Source: Pseudorhodoferax sp032153935 (GTDB lineage: Bacteria; Pseudomonadota; Gammaproteobacteria; Burkholderiales; Burkholderiaceae_C). Taken from it: 64,000 bases of DNA. Positions 8,798-16,832 of this stretch are shown one piece after another. The stretch lies in NCBI RefSeq assembly GCF_964253035.1, contig NZ_CAXUQL020000001.1:4712001-4776000 (forward strand). Reading direction: 5' to 3'. A program made the translations under genes and the position numbers. Below the pieces are notes generated by a model that made no database searches, was not told the origin of the DNA, and worked only from the letters and a program-made list of their open reading frames with translations. Every line of letters begins with the position of its first letter. Positions within the stretch are counted from its first letter, which is position 1.

Positions 8798-8858
8798 ATA
8801 CACGTCCGTCTAGAATCGCCGGCTGTTTGCAAACCAACCGGGACGAGGAACTCTGAGC

Positions 8859-9383
8859 ATGTACCAGGAAGACAAGGACGACACCCAGCGCGTGGGTCTG
8901 TGGATCACCTTCGGCATCGTGGCCCTGGTGGTCATCAGCACGGTCAGCGCCATGGTGGTGCGCCAGCTGCAAAGCATCGAAGCGCCGGCACCCGCTGCCG
9001 CGGTGGCCACACCGGTGGCCGTGGTGGTCGTCGAAGAGATCGTGCTGATCGAAGCCCCGCTGGCCGGCGACCTGGCCGCCACGCTGTATTTCGGCACCGG
9101 GGAGTCCGCGCTGCCGGCCGATGCCGCACCCCTGATCACCGCCGTGGCCCAGGCCCTGGCCGCCGCGCCGGCCCGCAAGGTCGTGCTGTCGGGCTTCCAC
9201 GACGAGACCGGCGACGCCGCCAGGAACGCCGAGCTGGCCAAGCAGCGCGCGCTGTCGGTCCGTACTGCGCTGGTCGCTGCCGGCGTCGACAAGTCGCGCA
9301 TCGCGCTGCGCAAGCCCGAGGTCACGACCGGCACGGGCTCCGACCAGGAAGCGCGCCGCGTGGAGCTGCGGCTGGTCGACTGA
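8859..9383 (+). CDS. OmpA-family C-terminal-domain protein with N-terminal membrane anchor
   Basis: Protein of 174 residues with one N-terminal transmembrane helix (about residues 14-35, VGLWITFGIVALVVISTVSA) and an OmpA-like C-terminal domain (about 80-174). The domain pattern is TLYFGTGESALPADA ... VVLSGFHDETGD ... LAKQRALSVRTALVAAGV ... RRVELRLV, which normally binds peptidoglycan in the periplasm. It therefore probably tethers the inner membrane to the cell wall. The SD is GAGGA about 9 bases before ATG, and TAGAAT at 8811-8816 may be its -10. It is a single-gene unit closed by a strong terminator. Role unknown beyond envelope binding. Confidence 0.85.
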   Translation: MYQEDKDDTQRVGLWITFGIVALVVISTVSAMVVRQLQSIEAPAPAAAVATPVAVVVVEEIVLIEAPLAGDLAATLYFGTGESALPADAAPLITAVAQALAAAPARKVVLSGFHDETGDAARNAELAKQRALSVRTALVAAGVDKSRIALRKPEVTTGTGSDQEARRVELRLVD

Positions 9384-9404
9384 GCGCCAGGCGGCATCGA
9401 CGCG

Positions 9405-9430
9405 AACCGGGCCTGGCCCGGTTTTTTTTT
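9405..9430 (+). terminator. Rho-independent terminator
   Basis: An eight-base-pair stem (AACCGGGC at 9405-9412 pairing with GCCCGGTT at 9416-9423) with a three-base loop is followed directly by a run of nine T ending at 9430. It ends the OmpA-like gene and insulates the sia operon that begins 90 bases later. Confidence 0.95.
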
Positions 9431-9459
9431 GGGCAACGGATCCGCATTTCTTTTGTGTT

Positions 9460-9477
9460 GTGTCATCTGGATGACAC
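9460..9477. promoter_or_regulatory. Perfect 18-base palindrome upstream of siaA
   Basis: GTGTCATC-TG-GATGACAC is a perfect dyad 43 bases upstream of the siaA ATG, between the terminator and the gene, so it can only serve the sia operon. The half-sites and spacing GTCA-N6-TGAC equal those reported for FleQ sites, and TGTCA-N6-TGACA also resembles CRP/FNR-superfamily dyads. Which regulator binds is not decidable from the sequence. Confidence 0.6.
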
Positions 9478-9494
9478 GCAGCGTTCATAACATT

Positions 9495-9510
9495 TCCTCA
9501 CATTTGAGGA
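9495..9510 (+). promoter_or_regulatory. siaA leader hairpin that encloses the Shine-Dalgarno
   Basis: TCCTCA (9495-9500) pairs perfectly with TGAGGA (9505-9510) around a CATT loop. TGAGGA is the only SD candidate for siaA, nine bases before its ATG at 9520. The structure would hide the ribosome site until opened, suggesting translational control of the first cistron (inference; six base pairs is a modest stem). Confidence 0.45.
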
Positions 9511-9519
9511 TGCGTTCCC

Positions 9520-10752
9520 ATGTCCGCTGCCGCCGAGTACCTGACCGATTCCCGTCCCCGTTTCCGCCAGCCCAGTGCCGCCGACCTGTGCATGGCGGTG
9601 CCGTGCATGACCACCGACGAGACCAATGAGAAGGTCATGGAGATGTTCAGCCGGCACCGCGACCTGGTCAGCCTGCCGGTGGTGGAGGGCCGACGGCCGA
9701 TCGGCCTCATCAACCGCAGCATTTTCCTGTCGCAGATGAGCAAGCAGTTCCGCATGGAGCTGTACGGGCGCAAGAGCTGCATCGCCTTCATGGACAAGGA
9801 GCCGCTCGTCGTCGACGCGGCCATGGACATCGACACGCTGACCTTCAAGACCGTGGAGCACGGCGAGAAGGCGCTGTCCGACGGCTTCATCATCACGCAG
9901 GGCGGTGCCTTCCTGGGCGTGGGCAACGGCCTGCAGCTCATGCGCGTGGTGGCGGACATGCAGGCCTCGCGCAACCGCCAGATCATGCACAGCATCGAGT
10001 ACGCCAGCGTGATCCAGCAGTCCACGCTGCGCAGCTCGCGCGAGGCGCTGGCGCGCGCGTGCCCTGCGGCCGACCTGGTCTGGGAGCCGCGCGACGTGGT
10101 CGGCGGCGACTTCTACCAGTTCAGCGAAGGCGAGGGCGGCTGGTTCGGCGCGGTGGCCGACTGCACCGGCCACGGCGTGCCGGGCGCGTTCATGACGCTG
10201 ATCGCTTCCAGCGCGCTGACACAAGCGCTCGACCAGCACGGCACGCGCGACCCGGCGCAACTGCTGGGCGCCGTCAACCGCAGCATCAAGCAGACGCTGG
10301 GCCAGCAGGGCGGCGAGGACGCCACGCCAGGCTCGGACGACGGCATGGACGCGGCCTTCTTCTGGTTCGAGCCCGGCAGCCGCCGCCTGGTGTTCGCCGG
10401 TGCGCGGCTGGCGCTGTTCGTGCTGCCTCCCGGCGGCACGGAGGTGGAGCTCGTGGAGGGCCAGCGCAAGGGCGTGGGCTACGTGGACAGCGAGGCCGGC
10501 TACGCCTGGAACAACCACGAACGCACCCTGGAGGCCGGCAGCCTGGTGTTCATCACCACCGACGGCCTGATCGACCAGGTCGGCGGCCCGCGCGCGATCG
10601 CGCTGGGCAAGAAGCGCGTGCGCGAGGCCGTGCTGGCTGCGCCCGCCCGCACGCCCGCGGCCGTCAACGGCGCCGTGCTCGAGGCCCTGCGCGCCTGGCA
10701 GGGCGCGCACCACCGCCGCGACGACCTGACCTTCTTCAGCTTCTGCGCCTGA
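9520..10752 (+). CDS. siaA: SiaA-like PP2C/SpoIIE serine-threonine phosphatase with CBS pair
   Basis: Phosphatase (410 residues) expected to remove the phosphate from SiaC and so switch on the diguanylate cyclase SiaD. Residues ~20-150 form a CBS-type ligand-binding pair (SLPVVEGRRPIGLINRSIFL and GFIITQGGAFLGVGNGLQLM); ~170-410 form the SpoIIE phosphatase with metal-binding aspartates in VVGGDFYQF (Asp197) and ADCTGHGVPGAFM (Asp214) and the C-terminal RRDDLTFF. Pseudomonas SiaA is membrane-bound with a periplasmic sensor and HAMP; here no membrane segment exists, so the input is cytoplasmic, perhaps a nucleotide. First gene of a tightly packed operon. Assigned SiaA by context and domain; orthology is not proven. 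Confidence 0.85.
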   Translation: MSAAAEYLTDSRPRFRQPSAADLCMAVPCMTTDETNEKVMEMFSRHRDLVSLPVVEGRRPIGLINRSIFLSQMSKQFRMELYGRKSCIAFMDKEPLVVDAAMDIDTLTFKTVEHGEKALSDGFIITQGGAFLGVGNGLQLMRVVADMQASRNRQIMHSIEYASVIQQSTLRSSREALARACPAADLVWEPRDVVGGDFYQFSEGEGGWFGAVADCTGHGVPGAFMTLIASSALTQALDQHGTRDPAQLLGAVNRSIKQTLGQQGGEDATPGSDDGMDAAFFWFEPGSRRLVFAGARLALFVLPPGGTEVELVEGQRKGVGYVDSEAGYAWNNHERTLEAGSLVFITTDGLIDQVGGPRAIALGKKRVREAVLAAPARTPAAVNGAVLEALRAWQGAHHRRDDLTFFSFCA

Positions 10753-10763
10753 ACGCCGCCGCC

Positions 10764-11336
10764 ATGCCCACGCACCCCATCGCCGACAAATACGGCTCCT
10801 TCTTCAACCTGGCGCGCGAGCACCAGGTGATCTTCTACTACATGGGCTACTTCTCGCAGCACATCGTGGCGGCCATGGCCGACGCCGTGAAGCTGCAGCT
10901 GGAGGTGACCGGCGTGGCCGGCCCGACGCGGCGCAAGCTGTTCTCCTGCTTCATCGAGATGGCGCAGAACATCGTGCACTACTCGGCCGACGCGCTGACC
11001 TCGCCGACCCAGCGCGAGGGCGAGGTGCGCCACGGGTCGGTCTGCATCCGGCGCGAGAACGACGGCAGCTTCCTGCTGCTGTGCGCCAACCCCGTGGAGG
11101 CCCGCATCGCCGAGGAGCTGCGCGGCAAGCTCGAGGCACTGCGCAGCATGACGCTGGACGAGATCAAGCAGGCCTACCGCAAGACGCTGCGCGAGGAGAC
11201 ACCCGAGGGCAGCAAGGGCGCGGGCATCGGCCTCTTGACTGTCGCGCGCGACGCACGCGAGCCGCTGGAGTTCGACTTCGACGCCGCCGACGCGGCCGAC
11301 GGCGCGCCGGTCTTCTACCTCAAGGCGGCCATCTGA
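10764..11336 (+). CDS. siaB: SiaB-family protein kinase (DUF6272)
   Basis: Atypical GHKL-fold serine/threonine kinase (190 residues) that phosphorylates SiaC and opposes SiaA. The ATP-binding N-box is visible as EMAQNIVHYS (Glu65, Asn69) and the glycine-rich lid as GSKGAGIGLLTVAR near residue 155. There is no histidine-kinase H-box, as expected for the family. It starts 11 bases after siaA and lacks a clear SD, so translation is probably coupled. Length matches known SiaB proteins. Confidence 0.88.
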   Translation: MPTHPIADKYGSFFNLAREHQVIFYYMGYFSQHIVAAMADAVKLQLEVTGVAGPTRRKLFSCFIEMAQNIVHYSADALTSPTQREGEVRHGSVCIRRENDGSFLLLCANPVEARIAEELRGKLEALRSMTLDEIKQAYRKTLREETPEGSKGAGIGLLTVARDAREPLEFDFDAADAADGAPVFYLKAAI

Positions 11337-11355
11337 GCCCCACCCGAGATACAGC

Positions 11356-11745
11356 ATGGACAACCTCTACATCGCCCCGACGCCCAGTTCGCCCGAGGTG
11401 GACTTCCGCTTCGACCAGCACCAGCTGCACCTGCGCGGCGAGTCCTATCCGGAGAACGCCGCCGCCTTCTACGGCGAGGTCATCGCGCAGCTCAAGGACT
11501 ACCTGGCGGCGCAGGACGGGCGCCGCATCGAGATCCACATCGCGCTGGCCTACTTCAACAGCTCCAGCACCAAGATGCTGTTCAACCTGATCGAGGCGCT
11601 GGACGATGCCGTGGAGGCCGGCAACCAGGTCGCTCTGCACTGGTACCACGACGCCGAGGACGACACCATCCTGGAGTTCGGCGAGGAGCTGCGCGACGAC
11701 TTCCCGGCCATCGCCTTCACCAGCCATCCCGTGGAGCAGGGCTGA
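11356..11745 (+). CDS. siaC: SiaC-family regulatory phosphoprotein (DUF1987)
   Basis: Small partner-switch protein (129 residues). In Pseudomonas the unphosphorylated form binds and activates SiaD. The segment AYFNSSSTKMLFNLIEALD (residues ~65-83) holds the phosphorylatable Ser/Thr cluster; Thr72 lies where Pseudomonas SiaC is phosphorylated by SiaB. The N-terminal LYIAPTPSSPEV and the RGESYPENA segment are family features. It starts 19 bases after siaB, and its stop is immediately followed by the siaD ATG. Confidence 0.92.
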   Translation: MDNLYIAPTPSSPEVDFRFDQHQLHLRGESYPENAAAFYGEVIAQLKDYLAAQDGRRIEIHIALAYFNSSSTKMLFNLIEALDDAVEAGNQVALHWYHDAEDDTILEFGEELRDDFPAIAFTSHPVEQG

Positions 11746-12480
11746 ATGGACGCGCTCGGCGAGGCGCCCGACCTGTTCGAGGCCGAACACCGTGCGCTGC
11801 TGGCCGCGCGCGCGGCCCATGACGCCGGCCCCGGTGGCGCGCACGCGGCCCTGGGCGAGCTGCTGGTCGCCTATGAACGCCTGCTGCGCGAGACGCGCCG
11901 CCTGGTGCGCCGCAGCGACCGCGCCGAGCTGGAGATGACCCAGCTGAACCAGCGCCTGCAGGACCTGGCCGGCGAACTGCAGTACCGTGCCACGCACGAC
12001 CCGCTGACCGGCGTGCTGAACCGCGCCGCCATCATCGAGCGCGTGAACCAGCTGTTCGCGCGCAACGGGCTCACGCTGATCGTGCTGGACATCGACCATT
12101 TCAAGCGCGTCAACGACAGCTTCGGCCATCCCATGGGCGACAAGGTGATCCTGGGCGTGGTGGCCTGCCTGCAGCAGGCGGTGCCGGCGCAGGGCCTGAT
12201 CGGCCGTGTGGGCGGCGAGGAGTTCACGCTGCTGCTGCCGCACGACGACGCCGAGGCCGCCGAGGCCGTGGCCCAGCGCGCGCGCCGCGCGATCGAGGCC
12301 CATGCCTTCGGCCTGCCCGACGGCAGCCGCGTGACGGCCAGCTTCGGCATCAGCTGCCTGCCCACCGGCGCCAGCTTCGACGAGGCCTACGGCCAGGCGG
12401 ACGAGGCGCTGTATGCCGCCAAGCGACGCGGCCGCAACTGCGTGGCGCACGCCGGCGGCGACCTGCAACTCCATCACTGA
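11746..12480 (+). CDS. siaD: SiaD-like diguanylate cyclase
   Basis: Cytoplasmic diguanylate cyclase (244 residues) making c-di-GMP under control of SiaC. The N-terminal ~75 residues are helical and probably the SiaC-binding stalk; the GGDEF domain follows (ATHDPLTGVLNR ... IVLDIDHFKRVNDSFGH ... GGEEF at 156-160). The catalytic signature GGEEF is the active variant. No RxxD inhibitory site precedes it (the stretch is PAQGLIGRV), so product inhibition through an I-site is not expected. Its ATG abuts the siaC stop codon and its stop is one base from the EAL gene. Confidence 0.92.
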   Translation: MDALGEAPDLFEAEHRALLAARAAHDAGPGGAHAALGELLVAYERLLRETRRLVRRSDRAELEMTQLNQRLQDLAGELQYRATHDPLTGVLNRAAIIERVNQLFARNGLTLIVLDIDHFKRVNDSFGHPMGDKVILGVVACLQQAVPAQGLIGRVGGEEFTLLLPHDDAEAAEAVAQRARRAIEAHAFGLPDGSRVTASFGISCLPTGASFDEAYGQADEALYAAKRRGRNCVAHAGGDLQLHH

Positions 12481-12481
12481 G

Positions 12482-14692
12482 ATGCCTGCATCCGCATCCG
12501 CGCCGGCCCGCGCCAGCGCGATCCCGACCGCCGCGGCGGCGCGCGGCTGGCGCGTGCTCGTGGTCGACGGCGACGAGGACGTGCAGACCGCTGCGCAGGC
12601 CGGCCTGCAAGGCCTGGTGCTGTTCGGCGCGCCCGTGACGCTGCTGCAGGCCCGCACCGAGGCCCGGGCGCGCGCCGTGCTGCGCCAGCAGCGCGACCTG
12701 GCTGTCGTGCTGCTGGGCATGGACGCGCCGCACACCGGCTTCGGCCTCGTGGAGTTCCTGCGCGAAGGCCTCGCGCTGCAGCACACGCGCATCGTGCTGC
12801 GCACCGAGCAGTCCGCCCCCGCGCTGGAGCAGCTGCTGCGCTACGACATCGCCGATTGCCGCAGCAAGGCCGAACTCGCGCCGCCGCGCCTGCAGGCCAC
12901 CGTGGCCGCGGCGCTGCGCGCCTACGAGCAGCTGTGCAACGCCGAGGCCAGCCGGCGCAGTCTGGAGCGCATCGTGCAGTCCGGCACGGCGCTGCTGGAA
13001 CAGACCAGCCTGCAGGCCTTCGCCGGTGCCGTCATCGCGCAGCTGGCCGCCGTGCTGGACGTGCCCGAGGAAGGGATGCTGTGCCTGCGCGATGCGCGTG
13101 CGGCCGCCCAGGAGGGCGGCCAGGTGCTGGCCGCGGCCGGCCGCTTCGCCGGACTGGCCGGACAGCCGCTGCAGGCACTGCCCGCGAGCCGGGCCGCGCA
13201 GCTGCTGCAGCGCGCGCTGGCGCAGGGCGCCAACGTCTACGGCGCGCAGGGCGGCGTGGCGCTCTACATGGGCCGCCGCGACGGGCAGGACATGGCCGTC
13301 TATGTGCAGGCGCCGCGCCTGCGCAGCACGGCCGACCGCCAGCTGCTCGACGTGTTCTGCGCCAACCTGCGCACGCTGCGGCACAACCGCGACCTGCTCG
13401 AGCGGCTGCACCAGTCGGCCTACTTCGACACCCAGGTGGGCTTGCCCAACCGCGCCCACTTCATCGAGAAGGTGGACGCCTGCGCGCGGCGCGGCGCGCG
13501 CCACCACGTCCTGGCGCTGCTGGACATCGACGATTTCAGCGCCGCCAACGACGTCATGGGCCACCGTTTCGGAGACCGCCTGCTGGCCGCCGTGGCGCGG
13601 CGGCTGGCCGAGGCGCTGGCGCCCGGCGTGCTGCTGGCGCGCGTGGGCCCGGACACCTTCGGCGCGCTCGGCACCACCCGGCAGGTGGTGCCGCAGCGCC
13701 TGCTGGAATGCGTGCGCCAGCCGGTGCTGGTGGACGGCGTGCCGCACAAGGTCACGCTGACCTGCGGCCATGTGCTGCTGCCGCATGCGGTGGAGGCCGG
13801 CGCCGACCTGGTCAAGGATGCCACCATCGCGCTCAAGCGCGCCAAGCGCGACCACCGTGGCCAGGACCTGCGCTACGCCGAGCAGATGGGCGCCGAGGCG
13901 CGCGACCGTGCGCTGCTGCTGTCCGAGCTGCGCGCCGCCATCGACGACGCACGCCTGTACCTGGTCTACCAGCCGCAGCGCGACCTGCGCACCGGCGCGC
14001 TGGTGGGGCTGGAGGCGCTGCTGCGCTGGCGCACCGAGGACGGCCGCGTGGTGCCGCCGGACCGCTTCATCCCGGTGGCCGAGCATTCCGGCCTGATCGT
14101 GCCGCTGGGCCAGTGGGTGCTGGCGATGGCCTGCACCACCATGCGCCAGATGCTGGATGCCGGCTGCGCGCCGGGGCGCATGGCGGTCAACGTGTCGGTG
14201 GCGCAGCTGCGCGACCCTGGCTTCTTCGACACCGTGCGCGCCGCCCTGGCCGACCATGGGCTGCAGGGACGCCACCTGGAGCTGGAGATCACCGAGTCGG
14301 TGGCGGTGCTGCCGACCCAGCTGCTGGAGGCCACGCTGTCGGTGCTGCGGGCCGAGGGCATCACGATCGCGATCGACGACTTCGGCACCGGCTACTCCTC
14401 GTTGAGCTACCTGGAGCGGCTGCCGCTGGACCGCATCAAGATCGACCGCGGCTTCGTGCGCCAGCTGCGCGAGGCGCAGGGCGCGCGCATCGCCGAGACG
14501 GTCACGCAGCTGGGCCGCAAGCTGGGCCTGCAGGTGCTGGCCGAGGGAATCGAGGACGCCGCCACCTGGCAGGCGCTGGTGGACATGGGCTGCCACGAAG
14601 GGCAGGGCTACCACATCGCCCGGCCGATGGAGCGCGAGGCCTTGCTGGCGTGGCTGCAGCGCGAGGCCGCGGCCGAGCCGGCTGTGGCCTGA
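12482..14692 (+). CDS. REC-DUF3369-GGDEF-EAL protein, probable c-di-GMP phosphodiesterase
   Basis: Multidomain protein of 736 residues. Order: receiver-like domain (~23-150), DUF3369 (~155-300), GGDEF-like domain (~310-460), EAL domain (~475-725). The receiver looks inactive: the phospho-acceptor aspartate position holds Gly79 (VVLLGMDAP), and the conserved lysine region reads IADCRSKAEL. The GGDEF signature is degenerate (GPDTF, 389-393). The EAL domain appears catalytic: EALLRW (Glu511), NVSVAQLRD, LEITES, DDFGTGYSSLSYL, KIDR and LAEGIED are all present. It starts one base after the siaD stop, so this phosphodiesterase is made together with the cyclase. ATG 12482 is preferred; longer in-frame starts lie inside siaD. 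Confidence 0.9.
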   Translation: MPASASAPARASAIPTAAAARGWRVLVVDGDEDVQTAAQAGLQGLVLFGAPVTLLQARTEARARAVLRQQRDLAVVLLGMDAPHTGFGLVEFLREGLALQHTRIVLRTEQSAPALEQLLRYDIADCRSKAELAPPRLQATVAAALRAYEQLCNAEASRRSLERIVQSGTALLEQTSLQAFAGAVIAQLAAVLDVPEEGMLCLRDARAAAQEGGQVLAAAGRFAGLAGQPLQALPASRAAQLLQRALAQGANVYGAQGGVALYMGRRDGQDMAVYVQAPRLRSTADRQLLDVFCANLRTLRHNRDLLERLHQSAYFDTQVGLPNRAHFIEKVDACARRGARHHVLALLDIDDFSAANDVMGHRFGDRLLAAVARRLAEALAPGVLLARVGPDTFGALGTTRQVVPQRLLECVRQPVLVDGVPHKVTLTCGHVLLPHAVEAGADLVKDATIALKRAKRDHRGQDLRYAEQMGAEARDRALLLSELRAAIDDARLYLVYQPQRDLRTGALVGLEALLRWRTEDGRVVPPDRFIPVAEHSGLIVPLGQWVLAMACTTMRQMLDAGCAPGRMAVNVSVAQLRDPGFFDTVRAALADHGLQGRHLELEITESVAVLPTQLLEATLSVLRAEGITIAIDDFGTGYSSLSYLERLPLDRIKIDRGFVRQLREAQGARIAETVTQLGRKLGLQVLAEGIEDAATWQALVDMGCHEGQGYHIARPMEREALLAWLQREAAAEPAVA

Positions 14693-14722
14693 ATCCCGTA
14701 CGGCCGGCGCCGCCTGCAGGAC

Positions 14723-16264
14723 CTACAGGAGCCAGTCGATCGGCAGCCAGGACAGCACGCGCACGCCCAACCGCAGCCACAGGCTGGTGCCGGGCTCCCG
14801 GTCCAGCACCAAGGGTGGATCGCTGCGGCCGTCCAGCCACTGCAGCCGCTCCTGCGGGCCCAGCCGCAGCTGGTAGCCGCGCTGGCGCGCTTGCTCGCGC
14901 AGCTGCCGGTCCAGCTGCGCGGCCAGCACCGGGCTGTCGATCACGAAGCCCAGCTCGGTGTTGAGCCGGGCCGAGCGCGGGTCGAAATTGAACGAGCCCA
15001 CGAACAGCTGGCGGCGGTCGACCACGAAGGTCTTGGCGTGCAGGCTCTCGGCCGCGCTGCTGCCCAGGCGCAGCTTGGCGTCCGGGGCCTGGGTGTCGGC
15101 CTCGCGCCGCATCTCGTGGAGCTGCACGCCGGCGCGCAGCAGCGGTCTGCGCCAGGGCAGGTAGCCGGCGTGGACCACGGCCACGTCCGTGGCCTCCAGC
15201 GCGTTGGTGAGGATGCTGACCTCCACGCCGCGGGCCGCCAGCTGCTCGAACAAGGCGGCGCCGCGTGCCGTGGGCACGAAGTAGGGCGAGACCAGCTTCA
15301 GGCTCTGCGCCGGGGCGTCGACGAGGCGGGCCATGCGGGTGAACAGGAGGTCGCCGTCGGCCGCCTGCCCCAGGCCCTTGGCCGGGTCGTCGCTGACGAG
15401 TTCGACCGGCGCCCAGTGCAGCGGCAGCCGCGCCGCGATGAGGTCGGCCACGAAGGGCGAGCGCGCCACGGCGTCCAGGTACTGCCGGGTCCGCTCGGGC
15501 GGCGGTGCCAGGTCCTGGGGCAGGGCCGCGTCGTCGGTGCCGAACAGCAGTGCCACCGGATAGGACGAAGCGCTGGCCCAGTAGCGGTCGAAATCTTCCG
15601 ACACGGCCTGCACCACGGGCCCGATGGCCAGCACGTCCAGGTCCACGAACAAGGTGTCGACCTCGGCGCCGAAGTACTCGTCGCCGACATTGCGCCCGCC
15701 CACCACGGTCGCCTGGTTGTCGGCCGTGAACGACTTGTTGTGCATGCGCCGGTTGGCGCGCATGAAATCGGTCACGAAGCCCAGGGGCTTGAAGCGCCGC
15801 TGCACGAAGGGGTTGAACAGCCGCACCTCGATCTGCGGGTGCGCGTCCAGCGCGGCGAGCAGGGCGTCCAGGCCCGCGCTGCCCAGGTCGTCGAGCAGCA
15901 GGCGCACGCGCACGCCGCGTTCGGCCGCGCGGCGCAGGGCCTGCAGCAGCAGCCGGCCCGACATGTCGTCGCGCCAGATGTAGTACTGCACGTCCAGCGT
16001 GCGCTCGGCGGCCTCGGCCAGCAGCATGCGCGTGGCGAAGGCGTCGCGGCCCTGGTCGAGCAGGAACACGCCCGACAAGCCCGGCCCGCGCGCGGCCACC
16101 TCGGCCTGCACGGCGCGGCCCAGCCGCGTGTCGGCCGTGTCCGGGTCGAGCCGGCTCCCGGTGCGGCCGTCCAGCGGCGGCAGCTGGGCGCAGCCGACCA
16201 GCGCCAGCAGGCTGGCGGCGCAGGCCATGCGGAACAGCTGCAGGAATCTGCGGGCAAAAGACAT
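14723..16264 (-). CDS. Phospholipase D-family lipoprotein, cardiolipin synthase C-like
   Basis: Probable envelope lipoprotein of 513 residues that transfers or hydrolyses phosphatidyl groups. A lipobox (LLALVGC) lies near residue 25. Two complete HKD motifs are present: HNKSFTADNQATVVGGRN (His175) and HAKTFVVDRRQLFVGSFN (His409). The layout (DVQYYIWRDDMSGR, YFVPTARG) matches the YmdC/ClsC group. The first HKD follows the family form with HxKx(4)D. ATG 16264 gives the signal sequence directly; a second Met at residue 13 is also possible. It faces the sia operon tail to tail, 30 bases away. Confidence 0.85.
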   Translation of the reverse strand: MSFARRFLQLFRMACAASLLALVGCAQLPPLDGRTGSRLDPDTADTRLGRAVQAEVAARGPGLSGVFLLDQGRDAFATRMLLAEAAERTLDVQYYIWRDDMSGRLLLQALRRAAERGVRVRLLLDDLGSAGLDALLAALDAHPQIEVRLFNPFVQRRFKPLGFVTDFMRANRRMHNKSFTADNQATVVGGRNVGDEYFGAEVDTLFVDLDVLAIGPVVQAVSEDFDRYWASASSYPVALLFGTDDAALPQDLAPPPERTRQYLDAVARSPFVADLIAARLPLHWAPVELVSDDPAKGLGQAADGDLLFTRMARLVDAPAQSLKLVSPYFVPTARGAALFEQLAARGVEVSILTNALEATDVAVVHAGYLPWRRPLLRAGVQLHEMRREADTQAPDAKLRLGSSAAESLHAKTFVVDRRQLFVGSFNFDPRSARLNTELGFVIDSPVLAAQLDRQLREQARQRGYQLRLGPQERLQWLDGRSDPPLVLDREPGTSLWLRLGVRVLSWLPIDWLL

Positions 16265-16328
16265 GGGAGTGGCAACCGGCGCAGGCTGCCACTGTAGCGG
16301 CTCGGAAAACCGGTTCAGCCGGCGGGCC

Positions 16329-16784
16329 TCACGCGGCGCGGCGTTCGCGCACCAGCAGCACGGGCACGGGCGCGATGCGCGCGAGCTGCTCGGCATCGCT
16401 GCCGATCAGCAGCCGGTCCACGCCGCGGCGCCCGTGCGTGCCGAGCACGATCAGGTCGGCGCCCAGCCGCGTGGCCTGCGCGGCGATGAGCTCGGACACG
16501 CGCTCGCCGCGGCTTTCCAGCAACGTGGTGTGCACGGCCACGCCCTGGGCCTGCAGCAGCGCGGCGGCCTGCTCCAGGATCTGCTGGCCGGCCTGCAGGA
16601 AGCGCGGCCGGATGTCGCCGATGTGCACGGCCGGCGGCTCGAAGCCCGTGATGTGCTCCATCGCGTCGACGATGTGCAGCAGCTGCACGCTGGCGCCGCT
16701 GAGCCGCGCGAGCACCAGGGCTTCGTCCAGGGCCAGCTGCGCCGTGGCGCTGCCGTCCAGCGGCACGAGAAGGGTCTTGTACAT
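16329..16784 (-). CDS. Universal stress protein (UspA family)
   Basis: Single-domain universal stress protein of 151 residues. It begins MYKTLLVPLDGS and contains the nucleotide-binding pattern GTHGRRGVDRLLIGSDAE, which keeps the G-2x-G-9x-G-S spacing of ATP-binding Usps. It follows ackA by 48 bases on the same strand, so it probably forms the end of the pta-ackA unit. Pta-AckA-Usp grouping is common in proteobacterial low-oxygen regulons. A TTG 18 bases upstream would extend the frame but has no support. Confidence 0.92.
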   Translation of the reverse strand: MYKTLLVPLDGSATAQLALDEALVLARLSGASVQLLHIVDAMEHITGFEPPAVHIGDIRPRFLQAGQQILEQAAALLQAQGVAVHTTLLESRGERVSELIAAQATRLGADLIVLGTHGRRGVDRLLIGSDAEQLARIAPVPVLLVRERRAA

Positions 16785-16832
16785 GGGAAGGGTCTTTCTC
16801 AAGGCAGGAAACCAGGGGGAGGGCGCCGCGGT

